Positions 1 through 6,509 are shown, counted from the stretch's first letter. The stretch is 16,256 nucleotides of DNA from Anaerolineae bacterium (GCA_016931365.1 JAFGEY010000215.1:1-16256), one strand, 5' to 3'. Made by a program: numbers and translations. Notes: generated from the letters alone by a model not told the origin.

Positions 1-2
1 AG

Positions 3-818
3 TGGTGGCGGTTGTGGGTGTTGGGCGTGGGATTTGCTTCCCTGGCGCTGGCGATCCCGGTGTTCAACGCGATCTGGACCGGCGATCCGCTGCTTTCACC
101 CTATGTGCTTTTTTGGCCCTACGATCGCGTCGGGTTTGGACCGGGACACGGACCGCAGCCGGAGGGCAACTCGCTGTGGTTAGGGCTGGGCGAGTCGGTG
201 TGGGTGGTGGGACGGTTGGCGACCTGGCTGCACGGCTGGCCTGCGCTCAGTCTGGTTTTTGTGATCGCCGGGTTTTTGTTCAAACCACGCCGCTTCTGGG
301 ATATCTTTCTGGCCGGTACGGCCCTGTCGTTGATCCTGGCCTATGTCGCCTATTGGACCAACGGCAATCTCTTTGGGCCGCGCTATACGCACGGGATCGC
401 TTCGCTCTTGATAGTGCTCTCGGCCAATGGGATCGTGCGTGTGGGAGCGTGGGCGCGCGCGCGGGGGATATGGCCGCGGCGCATTTTCTCCGGTGTTTTG
501 GCGCTGCTGACTGCTGTTTCGCTGCTGGTCTATTTACCCTGGCAGTTCAAGGCTTACTATGGGCTGTTTGGCATCACGGCCCAGCCCAAGCAAATCCTGG
601 AACGAGCAAATTTGCACAACGCGCTCGTCGTCGTGCGCACCGCCGAACGTGGCTGGAAAGACTATGCCGTTCTTTTTTCGCTCAATTCGCCTGCGCTCGA
701 CGGTGATATAGTCTATGCGAGCGAGTGCGGTGTGCTGACCGGCCCGTTGATCGACCAATTTCCTGACCGAACCGTGTATTATTTTGACGGCACAAGTGTT
801 TACTCGTATTGGCCTTGA
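3..818 (+). CDS. Multi-pass membrane glycosyltransferase-like protein, C-terminal part (5' end outside window)
   Basis: The open frame enters from the left edge (Trp-Trp-Arg precedes the first possible internal TTG start at 12) and stops with TGA at 816-818, leaving about 271 residues. Several hydrophobic membrane segments are visible, for example around SLVFVIAGFLF, ALSLILAYVAYW and GVLALLTAVSLLVYL. Two motifs, LFWPYDRVGFGPGHG and GPRYTHG, resemble the C-terminal half of ArnT/PMT-like (GT39-related, GT-C fold) membrane proteins common in Chloroflexota. Such proteins move sugars from lipid-linked donors on the outer face of the membrane. The catalytic N-terminal loop with its acidic residues lies outside the window, so activity cannot be judged. 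The last 100 or so residues form a soluble tail (ANLHNALVVVRTAERGWKDY). No clear terminator follows. The family call comes from motif memory and the general layout. Confidence 0.6.
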   Translation, partial: WWRLWVLGVGFASLALAIPVFNAIWTGDPLLSPYVLFWPYDRVGFGPGHGPQPEGNSLWLGLGESVWVVGRLATWLHGWPALSLVFVIAGFLFKPRRFWDIFLAGTALSLILAYVAYWTNGNLFGPRYTHGIASLLIVLSANGIVRVGAWARARGIWPRRIFSGVLALLTAVSLLVYLPWQFKAYYGLFGITAQPKQILERANLHNALVVVRTAERGWKDYAVLFSLNSPALDGDIVYASECGVLTGPLIDQFPDRTVYYFDGTSVYSYWP

Positions 819-1084
819 TCGAGGGGGGGCATTTGATTGTACAGGCTTTGCGCCTGCGTGACGGCGGCTGCAAGGTGGTCAGCATCAGCGAGATCGTCGG
901 CATGGAAGGCGAGACGGTCGTCCTGCAAGAGATTTTTAAATTCTTTGACCAAGGCGACACGCCCGAAGGCAAAATCAATGGGTATCACGGTCCTACCGGC
1001 GTGCGCCCGGCGTGTGATGCCGTATTAAGGCAATACGGTTTTAATTTGCCCGGTTCGATGTTTATGAACCTGCCGCGAAGGTAG
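809..1084 (+). pseudogene. Truncated remnant of a CpaF/TadA-type pilus secretion ATPase (C-terminal end only)
   Basis: This 91-codon frame overlaps the last codons of the preceding gene and ends with TAG at 1082-1084. Its peptide carries hallmarks of the extreme C-terminus of CpaF/TadA ATPases, which power Flp/Tad pili: HLIVQALRLRDG, then KVVSISEIVGMEGE, then LQEIFKF, then PTGVRPACDAVLRQYG. The full family is roughly 400-500 residues. The Walker A, Walker B and His-box regions are all missing, and the similarity begins at about position 821, right after the stop of the upstream gene. There is no ribosome-binding site in front of it. I therefore read it as a gene fragment left by a deletion or recombination that joined it to the glycosyltransferase-like gene. 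A remote alternative is a retained small protein, and an assembly join at about 818 is also possible. Confidence 0.68.
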
Positions 1085-1093
1085 TCAAATTTC

Positions 1094-1122
1094 TTGACAG
1101 ACGCGCCAGGTCGTGATACAAT
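1094..1122 (+). promoter_or_regulatory. Sigma-70-type promoter for the DUF2089/SHOCT-like pair
   Basis: A consensus -35 TTGACA at 1094-1099 is followed after exactly 17 nt by the -10 TACAAT at 1117-1122. The -10 is preceded by TGA, which gives an extended -10 TGN. The start codon at 1194 lies about 65 nt downstream of the expected transcription start, leaving room for a short AT-rich leader. Confidence 0.8.
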
Positions 1123-1193
1123 CTTGAGTGAAAGGTTAAGAAAATTCATTCCTCGCTTTAATTTTTTAATGATCGGCGACTGTGGAGGTATCT

Positions 1194-1568
1194 ATGTATC
1201 CTGTGATTGGGCGGTGCCCGGTTTGCGGCGAAACGTTGACCGTGACGCGGCTCTATTGTCGAGCCTGCGGGACGGCAGTGGAAGGCCATTTTACGTTGGG
1301 CCGGTTTTATCAGCTTTCGCCCGACCAGCTTGCTTTTGCCGACACCTTTATTCGCTGTGAGGGCAAAATCACCCGCGTCGAGCAAGAACTGGGGATGTCG
1401 TATCCCACCGTGCGCGCGCGGCTTAACGAGGTCATCCGGGCGCTAGGCTATGAAGTGGAGGAGCGCATCATCGAGTTGTCGGCCCAGGAGCGGCAGCGTA
1501 TTCTGGAGCAGCTATCCAAAGGCGAGATCACCTCGGAAGAAGCCGTATCGTTGTTACAGCGAGATTAG
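1194..1568 (+). CDS. DUF2089-family zinc-ribbon/helix-turn-helix protein
   Basis: This is a 124-residue protein. Two Cys pairs near the N-terminus (CPVCGE and CRACGT, residues about 8-30) form a zinc ribbon. A helix-turn-helix-like segment follows (FIRCEGKITRVEQELGMSYPTVRARLNEVI), and then a short C-terminal helical hairpin, ILEQLSKGEITSEEAVSLL, of SHOCT-like type. This architecture is that of the DUF2089 family, thought to be small DNA-binding regulators whose targets are mostly unknown. I chose ATG 1194 because GGAGG at 1184-1188 sits 5 nt ahead; an upstream in-frame GTG at 1182 would overlap that site. A strong promoter lies upstream, and the next gene follows after 21 nt, so the two are probably one transcription unit closed by the terminator near 2000. 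Confidence 0.82.
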   Translation: MYPVIGRCPVCGETLTVTRLYCRACGTAVEGHFTLGRFYQLSPDQLAFADTFIRCEGKITRVEQELGMSYPTVRARLNEVIRALGYEVEERIIELSAQERQRILEQLSKGEITSEEAVSLLQRD

Positions 1569-1589
1569 GTGGGGTAGGGAGGCATGTAG

Positions 1590-1961
1590 ATGAGTGAAGA
1601 GAGAGCGCGTATTTTGCAGATGATCAGTGAGGGCAAGATCACCGCTGCCGAAGGGGCCAGGTTGCTCGACGCCTTGCGCAGTGCCCAGTCGACTCAGCGG
1701 GAAGCCCAGGAACGCTCGGCCTCGACCAAGTGGTTCCGCGTCCGTGTGACCGATGTGGGGACGGGCCGTGTCAAAGTCAACGTTAATTTGCCGTTGAGCC
1801 TGGTCAACGTTGCCACCAAGATGGGTGCTCGTTTCTCACCTGACCTGGAAGATTTTGACTGGAACGAGCTGATGCGGGCGATCAAGGAAGGCGCTTCGGG
1901 CAAATTGGTTGAGGTCGAAGACGACGAGGGCGGCGAGCGCGTCGAAGTGTTCGTCGAATAG
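1590..1961 (+). CDS. SHOCT-like domain protein, partner of the DUF2089 regulator
   Basis: This is a 123-residue protein with GGGAGG at 1577-1582, 7 nt before ATG. Residues 1-28 form a helical hairpin (ILQMISEGKITAAEGARLL) of the same type as the end of the preceding protein. A Ser/Gln-rich linker follows, then a beta-rich domain (about 47-80: WFRVRVTD, VKVNVNLPLSLV), an amphipathic helix (DWNELMRAIKEG) and an acidic C-terminal strand pair (KLVEVEDDEGGERVEVFVE). This layout is typical of small SHOCT-like/YvlB-type proteins found beside DUF2089 genes and membrane-stress modules. No membrane segment or signal peptide is visible, so it is probably cytoplasmic. The shared hairpin suggests the two products may bind each other; that is inference. 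The molecular function is unknown. Confidence 0.75.
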   Translation: MSEERARILQMISEGKITAAEGARLLDALRSAQSTQREAQERSASTKWFRVRVTDVGTGRVKVNVNLPLSLVNVATKMGARFSPDLEDFDWNELMRAIKEGASGKLVEVEDDEGGERVEVFVE

Positions 1962-1991
1962 CTGGTGTGGAACTGAATCAATCGCTTTAGA

Positions 1992-2030
1992 AACCCCTGA
2001 GTCGCAAAAATGACTCGGGGTTTTTTGTTT
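1992..2030 (+). terminator. Intrinsic terminator after the DUF2089/SHOCT-like operon
   Basis: AACCCCTGAGTC (1992-2003) pairs with GACTCGGGGTT (2012-2022) with one bulged T, across a short A-rich loop. It is followed directly by a run of Ts (2021-2026) and TTT. This is a typical rho-independent terminator 30 nt after the stop of the SHOCT-like gene. Confidence 0.9.
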
Positions 2031-2051
2031 GTCGGCAAGTTATCGTATAAT
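2025..2051 (+). promoter_or_regulatory. Probable promoter of the lyase/xylanase pair
   Basis: A perfect -10 TATAAT lies at 2046-2051, 30 nt before the TTG start at 2082. The -35 is weak: TTGTTT at 2025-2030 with a 15-nt spacer, overlapping the terminator T-tract. It is the only candidate promoter between the terminator and the next gene. Confidence 0.55.
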
Positions 2052-2081
2052 GAGTTCAGATATGGCTGCAGGGAGGTAAAT

Positions 2082-2984
2082 TTGGAAAAATATCGAGGTG
2101 TCTGGCCGGCGCTGGTGACGCCGCTGACCAAGGATGACCAGGTCAACACTCAAGTGGCTCGCCGCCTGGTCGATTGGCTGATCGACTGCGGGGCAGGTGG
2201 TTTTTACGTGTGCGGTGGCACTGGCGAGGGTATTTTGCTGCCCGTAGAGGCGCGTCAGTTGATGGCCGAGACGGTGCTCGAACAGGTCAACGGGCGCGTG
2301 CCGGTGATCGTCCACGTTGGGGCGGCGGCGACGGCGGACGCGCTGGTGCTGGCGCGGCACGCTGAGCAGGCCGGTGCCAATGCGGTAGCCTCGATCCCGC
2401 CCTTTTACTACAACGTCGGCTTTGAGGCGATCAAAGAGCATTACGAGTTGATCGCCGGGGCCTCGCCGCTGCCGCTGTACATCTATTACATCCCTGGCGC
2501 GACCGGCGTCAACGTCACTGCCGCGCAGATGTGGGAACTGTGCCAGATTCCCAATGTGCGCGGCTTCAAGTACAGCGCCTTTGACCTGTACCTGCTGGAG
2601 CGGATTTTGGCTCTGGCTGGCGATTCGCTCAACGTCTTTTGCGGCCCCGATCAACTATTCGCGCCGATGCTGGCCGTCGGTGTGGATGGAGCGATCGGTA
2701 GCACGTACAATGTTCTGACCCGGCACTATGTGAAACTTTACGACGCTTTTCGTAACAGAGATATCGACGAGGCGCGGCGGCTGCAATCATCGGCCAACCG
2801 GGTGATCGACGTGTGGACGGCGTATGATTTGCCGGCGATCAAAGAGATGCTGCGCATGCTCGGTTTCGACTGCGGGCACTGCCGGCGGCCTTTCCGGCGC
2901 TTGAACGCTGCCGAGGTCGCACGGCTGCGCGCCGGTCTGGCGCAGGCCGGATTTTTCGAACTTGCAGGTATGGGAGAGGAGTGA
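2082..2984 (+). CDS. NanA/DapA-family lyase (N-acetylneuraminate lyase-like, Schiff-base class I aldolase)
   Basis: This 300-residue protein matches the usual length of the dihydrodipicolinate synthase/N-acetylneuraminate lyase TIM barrels, which act on 2-keto acids through a lysine Schiff base in the cytoplasm. The start is TTG 2082, because GGGAGGT (2071-2077) lies just ahead; the longer upstream frame would run through the promoter and terminator. Visible sites are GGTGEG (45-50, carboxylate-binding loop), catalytic Tyr135 in YYIPGATGVN, and Schiff-base Lys163 in GFKYSAFD. The Tyr-Lys spacing of 28 is the same as in E. coli NanA (Y137, K165). GVDGAIGSTYN and CRRPFRRL also favour the NanA branch. 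The Ser of the usual GSTGE loop is Gly here, so the substrate may be another 2-keto-3-deoxy sugar acid. The gene is coupled to the xylanase gene by a 1-nt gap. Confidence 0.85.
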   Translation: MEKYRGVWPALVTPLTKDDQVNTQVARRLVDWLIDCGAGGFYVCGGTGEGILLPVEARQLMAETVLEQVNGRVPVIVHVGAAATADALVLARHAEQAGANAVASIPPFYYNVGFEAIKEHYELIAGASPLPLYIYYIPGATGVNVTAAQMWELCQIPNVRGFKYSAFDLYLLERILALAGDSLNVFCGPDQLFAPMLAVGVDGAIGSTYNVLTRHYVKLYDAFRNRDIDEARRLQSSANRVIDVWTAYDLPAIKEMLRMLGFDCGHCRRPFRRLNAAEVARLRAGLAQAGFFELAGMGEE

Positions 2985-2985
2985 T

Positions 2986-4683
2986 ATGACATTCAACAAG
3001 ATTTCCGGCCTGGTTCTGGCTTGCCTGCTGTTTGCCGCCGCGGCGTGCCGTCCCACCGTTGAGCCTGTCGCCACGATGGCGACCACGGCGACCCCCGAAC
3101 CGACATCGACGCCGACCTCGATCGAATGGGTGCGCGACACGGCGCAAGACCTGGCACGAGACCCATCATGGGCCTCGCTCGACGGTGTGCAGGTGCTCGA
3201 CGATGGGTTGTTGTTTGCCGCCAGTGGCGGCTATTTGACCGCCGTCAACGCGCGTGGCCCGCACATCGCCTTTTACAATGCGTGGGGCGTGCAGGTCGAG
3301 ATGGAAATCGTCGAGGGGGATTGGGGTGCATTTACGCTGTTTGGCGTGCTGTCGAAAGGCGAGTGGTGGCAGGGCATCCGCCGGCTCGACCTGAACGTGC
3401 AAGACGGCGGGATCGGCGTGTCCTATTGGGATGGCAGCAAGGACAGCCCCGCGTTTTCAAAGTCGTTCCCGGCGTCCATAGGCAAGGGCCGGGTCACGCT
3501 CACACTGCGTCACGTCGATGATCAGTTGATCATTCTGGTCGACGAGGACCAAGTGGCCCAGTTCGCCGATCCAGGGCTGTTTCCCGACCGGGTTGCTTAT
3601 CTCGGCGTCAACGTCCCGCCCGGTGGCAAGCTGGCCCTTTACCATGTCAACGTAGAAATGGAAAAAGGAAAGGAATCGATGGTGCAAATTTCCGGTTTAC
3701 AAGCGCAAGGGGGCTATCATCCATCATCGCCATCGCTGCGCGAACTGGCCGACCGGCACGGGTTGAGTATTGGCGCGGCGGTGTCGCCCGGCCCGCTGCG
3801 CGGCGATCGGTCCTATGCCCAGGCGCTGGCACACGAGTTTAATTCTTTGACCGTCGAGAACGCGCTCAAGTTCGGCCCGGTGCATCCCCAACCCGATGTG
3901 TATGCCTTTGCCGATGCCGATCTGAGCGTCGATTTTGCCGAAAAGAACGGCATGCAGGTGCGCGGTCATGTGCTGATCTGGCACCAGCAGTTGGCCGGCT
4001 GGGTGGAGAAAGGCGACTGGACGCGCGAAGAATTGATCGAGGTGATGCGCGAGCACATTTTCACCGTGGTGGGGCGCTACAAGGGACGCATACAGGTATG
4101 GGATGTGGTCAACGAGGCGATCAGCGACAGCGGCGCGGCGATACGCTCGACGGTGTGGCACAAGGCCATCGGCGACGATTACCTGGACCTGGCTTTCCAG
4201 TTTGCTCACGAGGCCGACCCCGAGGCCAAACTCTTTTACAACGACTTTAACGCCGAACAGATGAACCGCAAGGCCGACGCGGTGTACGAACTGGTCAAGG
4301 GGATGCTGGAACGCGGCGTGCCGATCCATGGCGTGGGGCTGCAAATGCACATCACCGCGGCACGTCCGCCCGACTGGGCCTCGGTGGCCGGAAACATCGC
4401 CCGGCTTAACGCGCTGGGGTTGGAGGTACACATCACCGAGCTGGACGTGCGCGTGACTGACCCGCCAGGCGAAGCTAAATTCGAGCGCCAGGCTGAGGTA
4501 TACCGCGATGCCATGCAAACCTGCCTCGATGCCGAGGCGTGTACGGCGTTCATCACCTGGGGTTTTACCGACCGCTATTCCTGGGTGCCCAGCTCTTTCA
4601 AGGGTAGTGGCTCGGCGCTGCTTTTTGACGAATCATACCAACCCAAGCCGGCCTACAATGCGCTACGCAAGGCACTTGAATAG
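2986..4683 (+). CDS. Secreted GH10 endo-1,4-beta-xylanase, lipoprotein
   Basis: This 565-residue protein is predicted to hydrolyse internal beta-1,4 bonds of xylan with retention, on the cell surface. ATG 2986 is preceded by GAGAGGA and follows the upstream TGA after 1 nt. Residues 1-21 form a lipoprotein signal (LVLACLLFAAAAC; lipid-carrying Cys21). A Thr/Pro-rich linker runs to about 45. Residues about 48-225 form a beta-rich region I do not recognise, possibly a concanavalin-like binding domain. The GH10 barrel spans about 245-563: ENALKFGPVHP, GHVLIWHQQ, acid/base Glu377 in VWDVVNEA, nucleophile Glu485 in HITELDVRV, and WGFTDRYSW near the end. Both catalytic glutamates and the substrate-binding Trp/His motifs are present, so the enzyme should be active. 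Membership of GH10 is secure; xylan as the natural substrate is the usual one for the family. Confidence 0.93.
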   Translation: MTFNKISGLVLACLLFAAAACRPTVEPVATMATTATPEPTSTPTSIEWVRDTAQDLARDPSWASLDGVQVLDDGLLFAASGGYLTAVNARGPHIAFYNAWGVQVEMEIVEGDWGAFTLFGVLSKGEWWQGIRRLDLNVQDGGIGVSYWDGSKDSPAFSKSFPASIGKGRVTLTLRHVDDQLIILVDEDQVAQFADPGLFPDRVAYLGVNVPPGGKLALYHVNVEMEKGKESMVQISGLQAQGGYHPSSPSLRELADRHGLSIGAAVSPGPLRGDRSYAQALAHEFNSLTVENALKFGPVHPQPDVYAFADADLSVDFAEKNGMQVRGHVLIWHQQLAGWVEKGDWTREELIEVMREHIFTVVGRYKGRIQVWDVVNEAISDSGAAIRSTVWHKAIGDDYLDLAFQFAHEADPEAKLFYNDFNAEQMNRKADAVYELVKGMLERGVPIHGVGLQMHITAARPPDWASVAGNIARLNALGLEVHITELDVRVTDPPGEAKFERQAEVYRDAMQTCLDAEACTAFITWGFTDRYSWVPSSFKGSGSALLFDESYQPKPAYNALRKALE

Positions 4684-4691
4684 GACATTGT

Positions 4692-4791
4692 TGGTAACCG
4701 TTCAGGCACTTTGCGTTTTAGCTTGTGCGATTGGACGGTCAGCCGAAGGCTCGATAGGCGCGGTTTCAACCGCCAGCCTGAATGGTTACCA
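4692..4791. repeat. Large imperfect palindrome enclosing smaller hairpins, between xylanase and degV
   Basis: The arms TGGTAACCGTTCAGGC (4692-4707) and GCCTGAATGGTTACCA (4776-4791) pair over 16 positions with a single G-T wobble. The 68-nt interior holds at least two more stems: AGCC/GGCT with loop GAA (4741-4751) and GCGGT/ACCGC with loop TTCA (4760-4773). The whole could fold as a multibranched RNA in the leader of degV, or be a palindromic mobile-element relic. I see no transposase and no clear target duplication at its edges. No T-run follows, so it does not look like a standard terminator. Confidence 0.75.
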
Positions 4792-4831
4792 TTATTGCTG
4801 TGTTGGCCCGCCACATATAAAAGGAAAAACA

Positions 4832-5677
4832 ATGACAAAAATTGCAGTGGTCACAGATAGTTCCGCTCATATTCCCTCAATCGCTTTGGAGGGTCTGGAT
4901 GTTTCGGTCATTCCCTTGTGGCTGTTTTGGGATGGCGATCGTTTCCGAGATGGCGTCGACATGGATCCTCCCACTTTTTATCGCCGCCTCAAAGAGTCCA
5001 AGACGCTGCCCGTATCCTCGCAGCCTTCTGTTGGCGAATTTGAGATCTTTTTTCGGCAGTTGGGTGCCGAGGACAAGGCCATTGTCAGTGTGTTGGCCTC
5101 ATCCAAGATCAGCGGCACGGTCTCCAGCGCGCAGGCGGCGCAAGAGCATTTGCCCGATCTGACCATTCGCGTCGTCGATTCGCTTTCCAGTTCAATGGGG
5201 CAGGGATTTGTGGTTTTGGCTGCCGCTCGCGCCGCCGCAGCAGGCCAATCGCTAGACCAGGTGGTAGCCGCCGCAGAAGAGATGCGCGCCAAAGTTCATT
5301 TTCTTTTTGTGGTCGACACCCTGGAATATTTGCGCCGGGGCGGGCGCATTGGCCGGATCAAGTGGCTGATGGGGACGGTGCTCCAAATCAAGCCCATACT
5401 GCACTTTTTGGATGGACAAATCACCCCCTTGTCTCAGGCGCGCACAAAGCACAAAGCCATTGCGCAAATTCTCGAAACCATCCACGAGCGTTTGGGCGGA
5501 AGCAAGATGGCCGAGGTGGCCGTGGCCGATGTCGACTGCCCGCTTACAGGAGACCAGGTGGCCGAATTGGTGCGCGATCAGTTTGGCCCTGCCCAAATTC
5601 ATCGCGCCGAGGTCAGCCCTGTTGTAGGTACGCATGTGGGACCGGGCACCATTGGTATCGCTTTTTATGCCGGGTGA
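4832..5677 (+). CDS. DegV family fatty-acid-binding protein
   Basis: This is a 281-residue protein, the normal length for DegV. DegV proteins bind a single fatty acid; FakB members present it to the fatty acid kinase FakA in the cytoplasm. The start is ATG 4832 with AAGGAAA at 4821-4827; the longer open frame upstream is non-coding palindromic DNA. Family motifs in order: KIAVVTDSSAHIP (N-terminal strand and loop), PVSSQPSVGEF (about residues 64-74), SKISGTVSSAQ, VVDSLSSSMGQGF, FVVDTLEYLRRGGRIG, and C-terminal HVGPGTIGIAFY. No fakA-like kinase gene is nearby, so it stands alone here. The flanking intergenic regions on both sides are rich in palindromes. Confidence 0.92.
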   Translation: MTKIAVVTDSSAHIPSIALEGLDVSVIPLWLFWDGDRFRDGVDMDPPTFYRRLKESKTLPVSSQPSVGEFEIFFRQLGAEDKAIVSVLASSKISGTVSSAQAAQEHLPDLTIRVVDSLSSSMGQGFVVLAAARAAAAGQSLDQVVAAAEEMRAKVHFLFVVDTLEYLRRGGRIGRIKWLMGTVLQIKPILHFLDGQITPLSQARTKHKAIAQILETIHERLGGSKMAEVAVADVDCPLTGDQVAELVRDQFGPAQIHRAEVSPVVGTHVGPGTIGIAFYAG

Positions 5678-5697
5678 CGCTGAAAAGACAGACTACC

Positions 5698-5723
5698 CCG
5701 CCCGGACGTTCACGTCCGGGCGG
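5698..5723. repeat. Perfect 11-bp inverted repeat (hairpin) after degV
   Basis: CCGCCCGGACG (5698-5708) and CGTCCGGGCGG (5713-5723) are exact reverse complements around the loop TTCA. The hairpin starts 20 nt after the degV stop but has no T-run after it, so it could be a rho-assisted or stabilising 3' hairpin. Alternatively it resembles the subterminal hairpins of IS200/IS605-type elements; no tnpA or tnpB is present. Confidence 0.8.
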
Positions 5724-5956
5724 AGAGGACAAAGCCCGGCAGGTTCAAATCCGGCCCCTCGATGGGGGCTTTGCCCCAGCGGCATCAGGCTAAGGCACTT
5801 TGCGCTTGGCTTAGTCGAGTTTACCCAACTCCTGCTCCCCTTCCCTTGCAACAAGCAACGCGTTTTGCGTTGCACATTGCCCGCGTTACACGGGATTTGG
5901 CTCATTCTCGCGAGGGTGGCTAGCAGGCTGAACTGACAAACACCATTCACCATAGA

Positions 5957-5985
5957 TTGACCCCAAGCAGCATTTGTTTTATAAT
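5957..5985 (+). promoter_or_regulatory. Sigma-70-type promoter of the SH3-domain gene
   Basis: TTGACC (5957-5962) and TATAAT (5980-5985) are separated by exactly 17 nt. The ATG at 6036 follows about 43 nt after the expected start of transcription, with AAGGAGGGG at 6012-6020 in the leader. Confidence 0.8.
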
Positions 5986-6035
5986 GGTTATATCGTTATG
6001 CGCTGGACTGCAAGGAGGGGAAAGGGGTTTGACAA

Positions 6036-6458
6036 ATGAAAGGACTGCGCGATCTGCTAATTATTGGCTTTGGCATCCTGTTGATCGGGATTATTTTGTT
6101 CTACGTCGTTCTTGAACCCGCATCGGGATCAGTGGGAACGCAGGCGGTGACACCGGCAGCTTCAGGTGGGGGTGTGGGCGCTCGATCTGTGGTCGCCACG
6201 CCATGCGCCATCCGGGTAGGGGCGAATGTGGTGGTGGTCTATCCCGGCACGGTCAACGTGCGCGTTTCGCCGGGCTATGCTAACAAGTCCGACACCGATC
6301 TGTTGTGCGGCGGCGCGGGCTCCGGTGAGCAGTTTACGGCGGTAGACGGGCCGCAGGTTGTGGATGGACTGACGTGGTGGAAGTTGTCTAATGCGCGGTG
6401 CACTGGCTGGGTGGCCGAAACCACGCAGCGCGGGATGCTGATTCTGCAGGATCCGTAG
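6036..6458 (+). CDS. Membrane-anchored bacterial SH3 (SH3b) domain protein
   Basis: This is a 140-residue protein. Residues about 7-26 form one membrane segment (LLIIGFGILLIGIILFYVVL). A Gly/Ala/Ser-rich linker follows to about residue 55, then a bacterial SH3 domain from about 65 to the end: VNVRVSPGYANK, FTAVDGPQVVDGLTWWKL, GWVAETTQRG. SH3b domains usually bind cell-wall peptides or other surface ligands, so the domain probably sits outside the membrane. Two cysteines in the domain (CGG and RCTGW) and one before it might form a disulfide. The gene has its own promoter and terminator and appears monocistronic. ATG 6036 is preceded by AAGGAGGGG at a rather long 15-nt distance; a closer GGGG (6024-6027) may serve instead. 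The exact ligand is unknown. Confidence 0.82.
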   Translation: MKGLRDLLIIGFGILLIGIILFYVVLEPASGSVGTQAVTPAASGGGVGARSVVATPCAIRVGANVVVVYPGTVNVRVSPGYANKSDTDLLCGGAGSGEQFTAVDGPQVVDGLTWWKLSNARCTGWVAETTQRGMLILQDP

Positions 6459-6470
6459 CTGTCGTATCGC

Positions 6471-6507
6471 AAAGCGGGAGATGCTCGAGCGTCTCCCGCT
6501 TTTTTTA
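6471..6507 (+). terminator. Terminator between the convergent SH3 and Hsp70 genes
   Basis: AAAGCGGGAGA (6471-6481) pairs perfectly with TCTCCCGCTTT (6492-6502), followed by a T-run up to 6506. The loop contains GCTCGAGC. On the opposite strand the same stem ends in TTTG, a weaker tail, so it may also end the Hsp70 transcript, whose stop is at 6510. Confidence 0.92.
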
Positions 6508-6509
6508 TT

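Larger units (their letters stand above)
5678..6035. other. 358-nt non-coding stretch with several hairpins and a promoter
   Basis: No convincing gene lies between degV and the SH3 gene. The stretch holds a perfect 11-bp hairpin (5698-5723), a GGGG/CCCC hairpin with loop GCTTTG at about 5764-5777, a CTAAG/CTTAG stem (5790-5794 and 5810-5814), a perfect 7-bp stem GCAACGC/GCGTTGC (5855-5861 and 5867-5873), and a sigma-70 promoter (5957-5985). The word GGCACTTTGCG (5794-5804) recurs at 4705-4715 on the other side of degV. A T-arm-like stretch occurs at about 5740-5756, but no cloverleaf can be built. Short frames crossing the region lack ribosome-binding sites and recognisable motifs. Confidence 0.6.

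Noticed and set aside
2010..2081. Longer N-terminus for the NanA-like lyase
   Set aside because: It would be translated from the terminator and across the TATAAT promoter; TTG 2082 has a good ribosome-binding site and matches the family's N-terminus.
4795..4821. TTGCTG/TATAAA promoter just before degV
   Set aside because: The spacer is only 15 nt, and the transcript would start within or after the ribosome-binding site.
4508..4831. N-terminal extension of DegV
   Set aside because: It overlaps the xylanase gene and the palindrome, and the DegV fold starts exactly at ATG 4832.
5735..5765. tRNA-like T-arm (GGTTCAAATCC flanked by GC-rich bases)
   Set aside because: The stem has an A-G mismatch, no matching acceptor 5' strand or D-arm exists upstream, and the only strong stem there has the wrong loop size for an anticodon arm.
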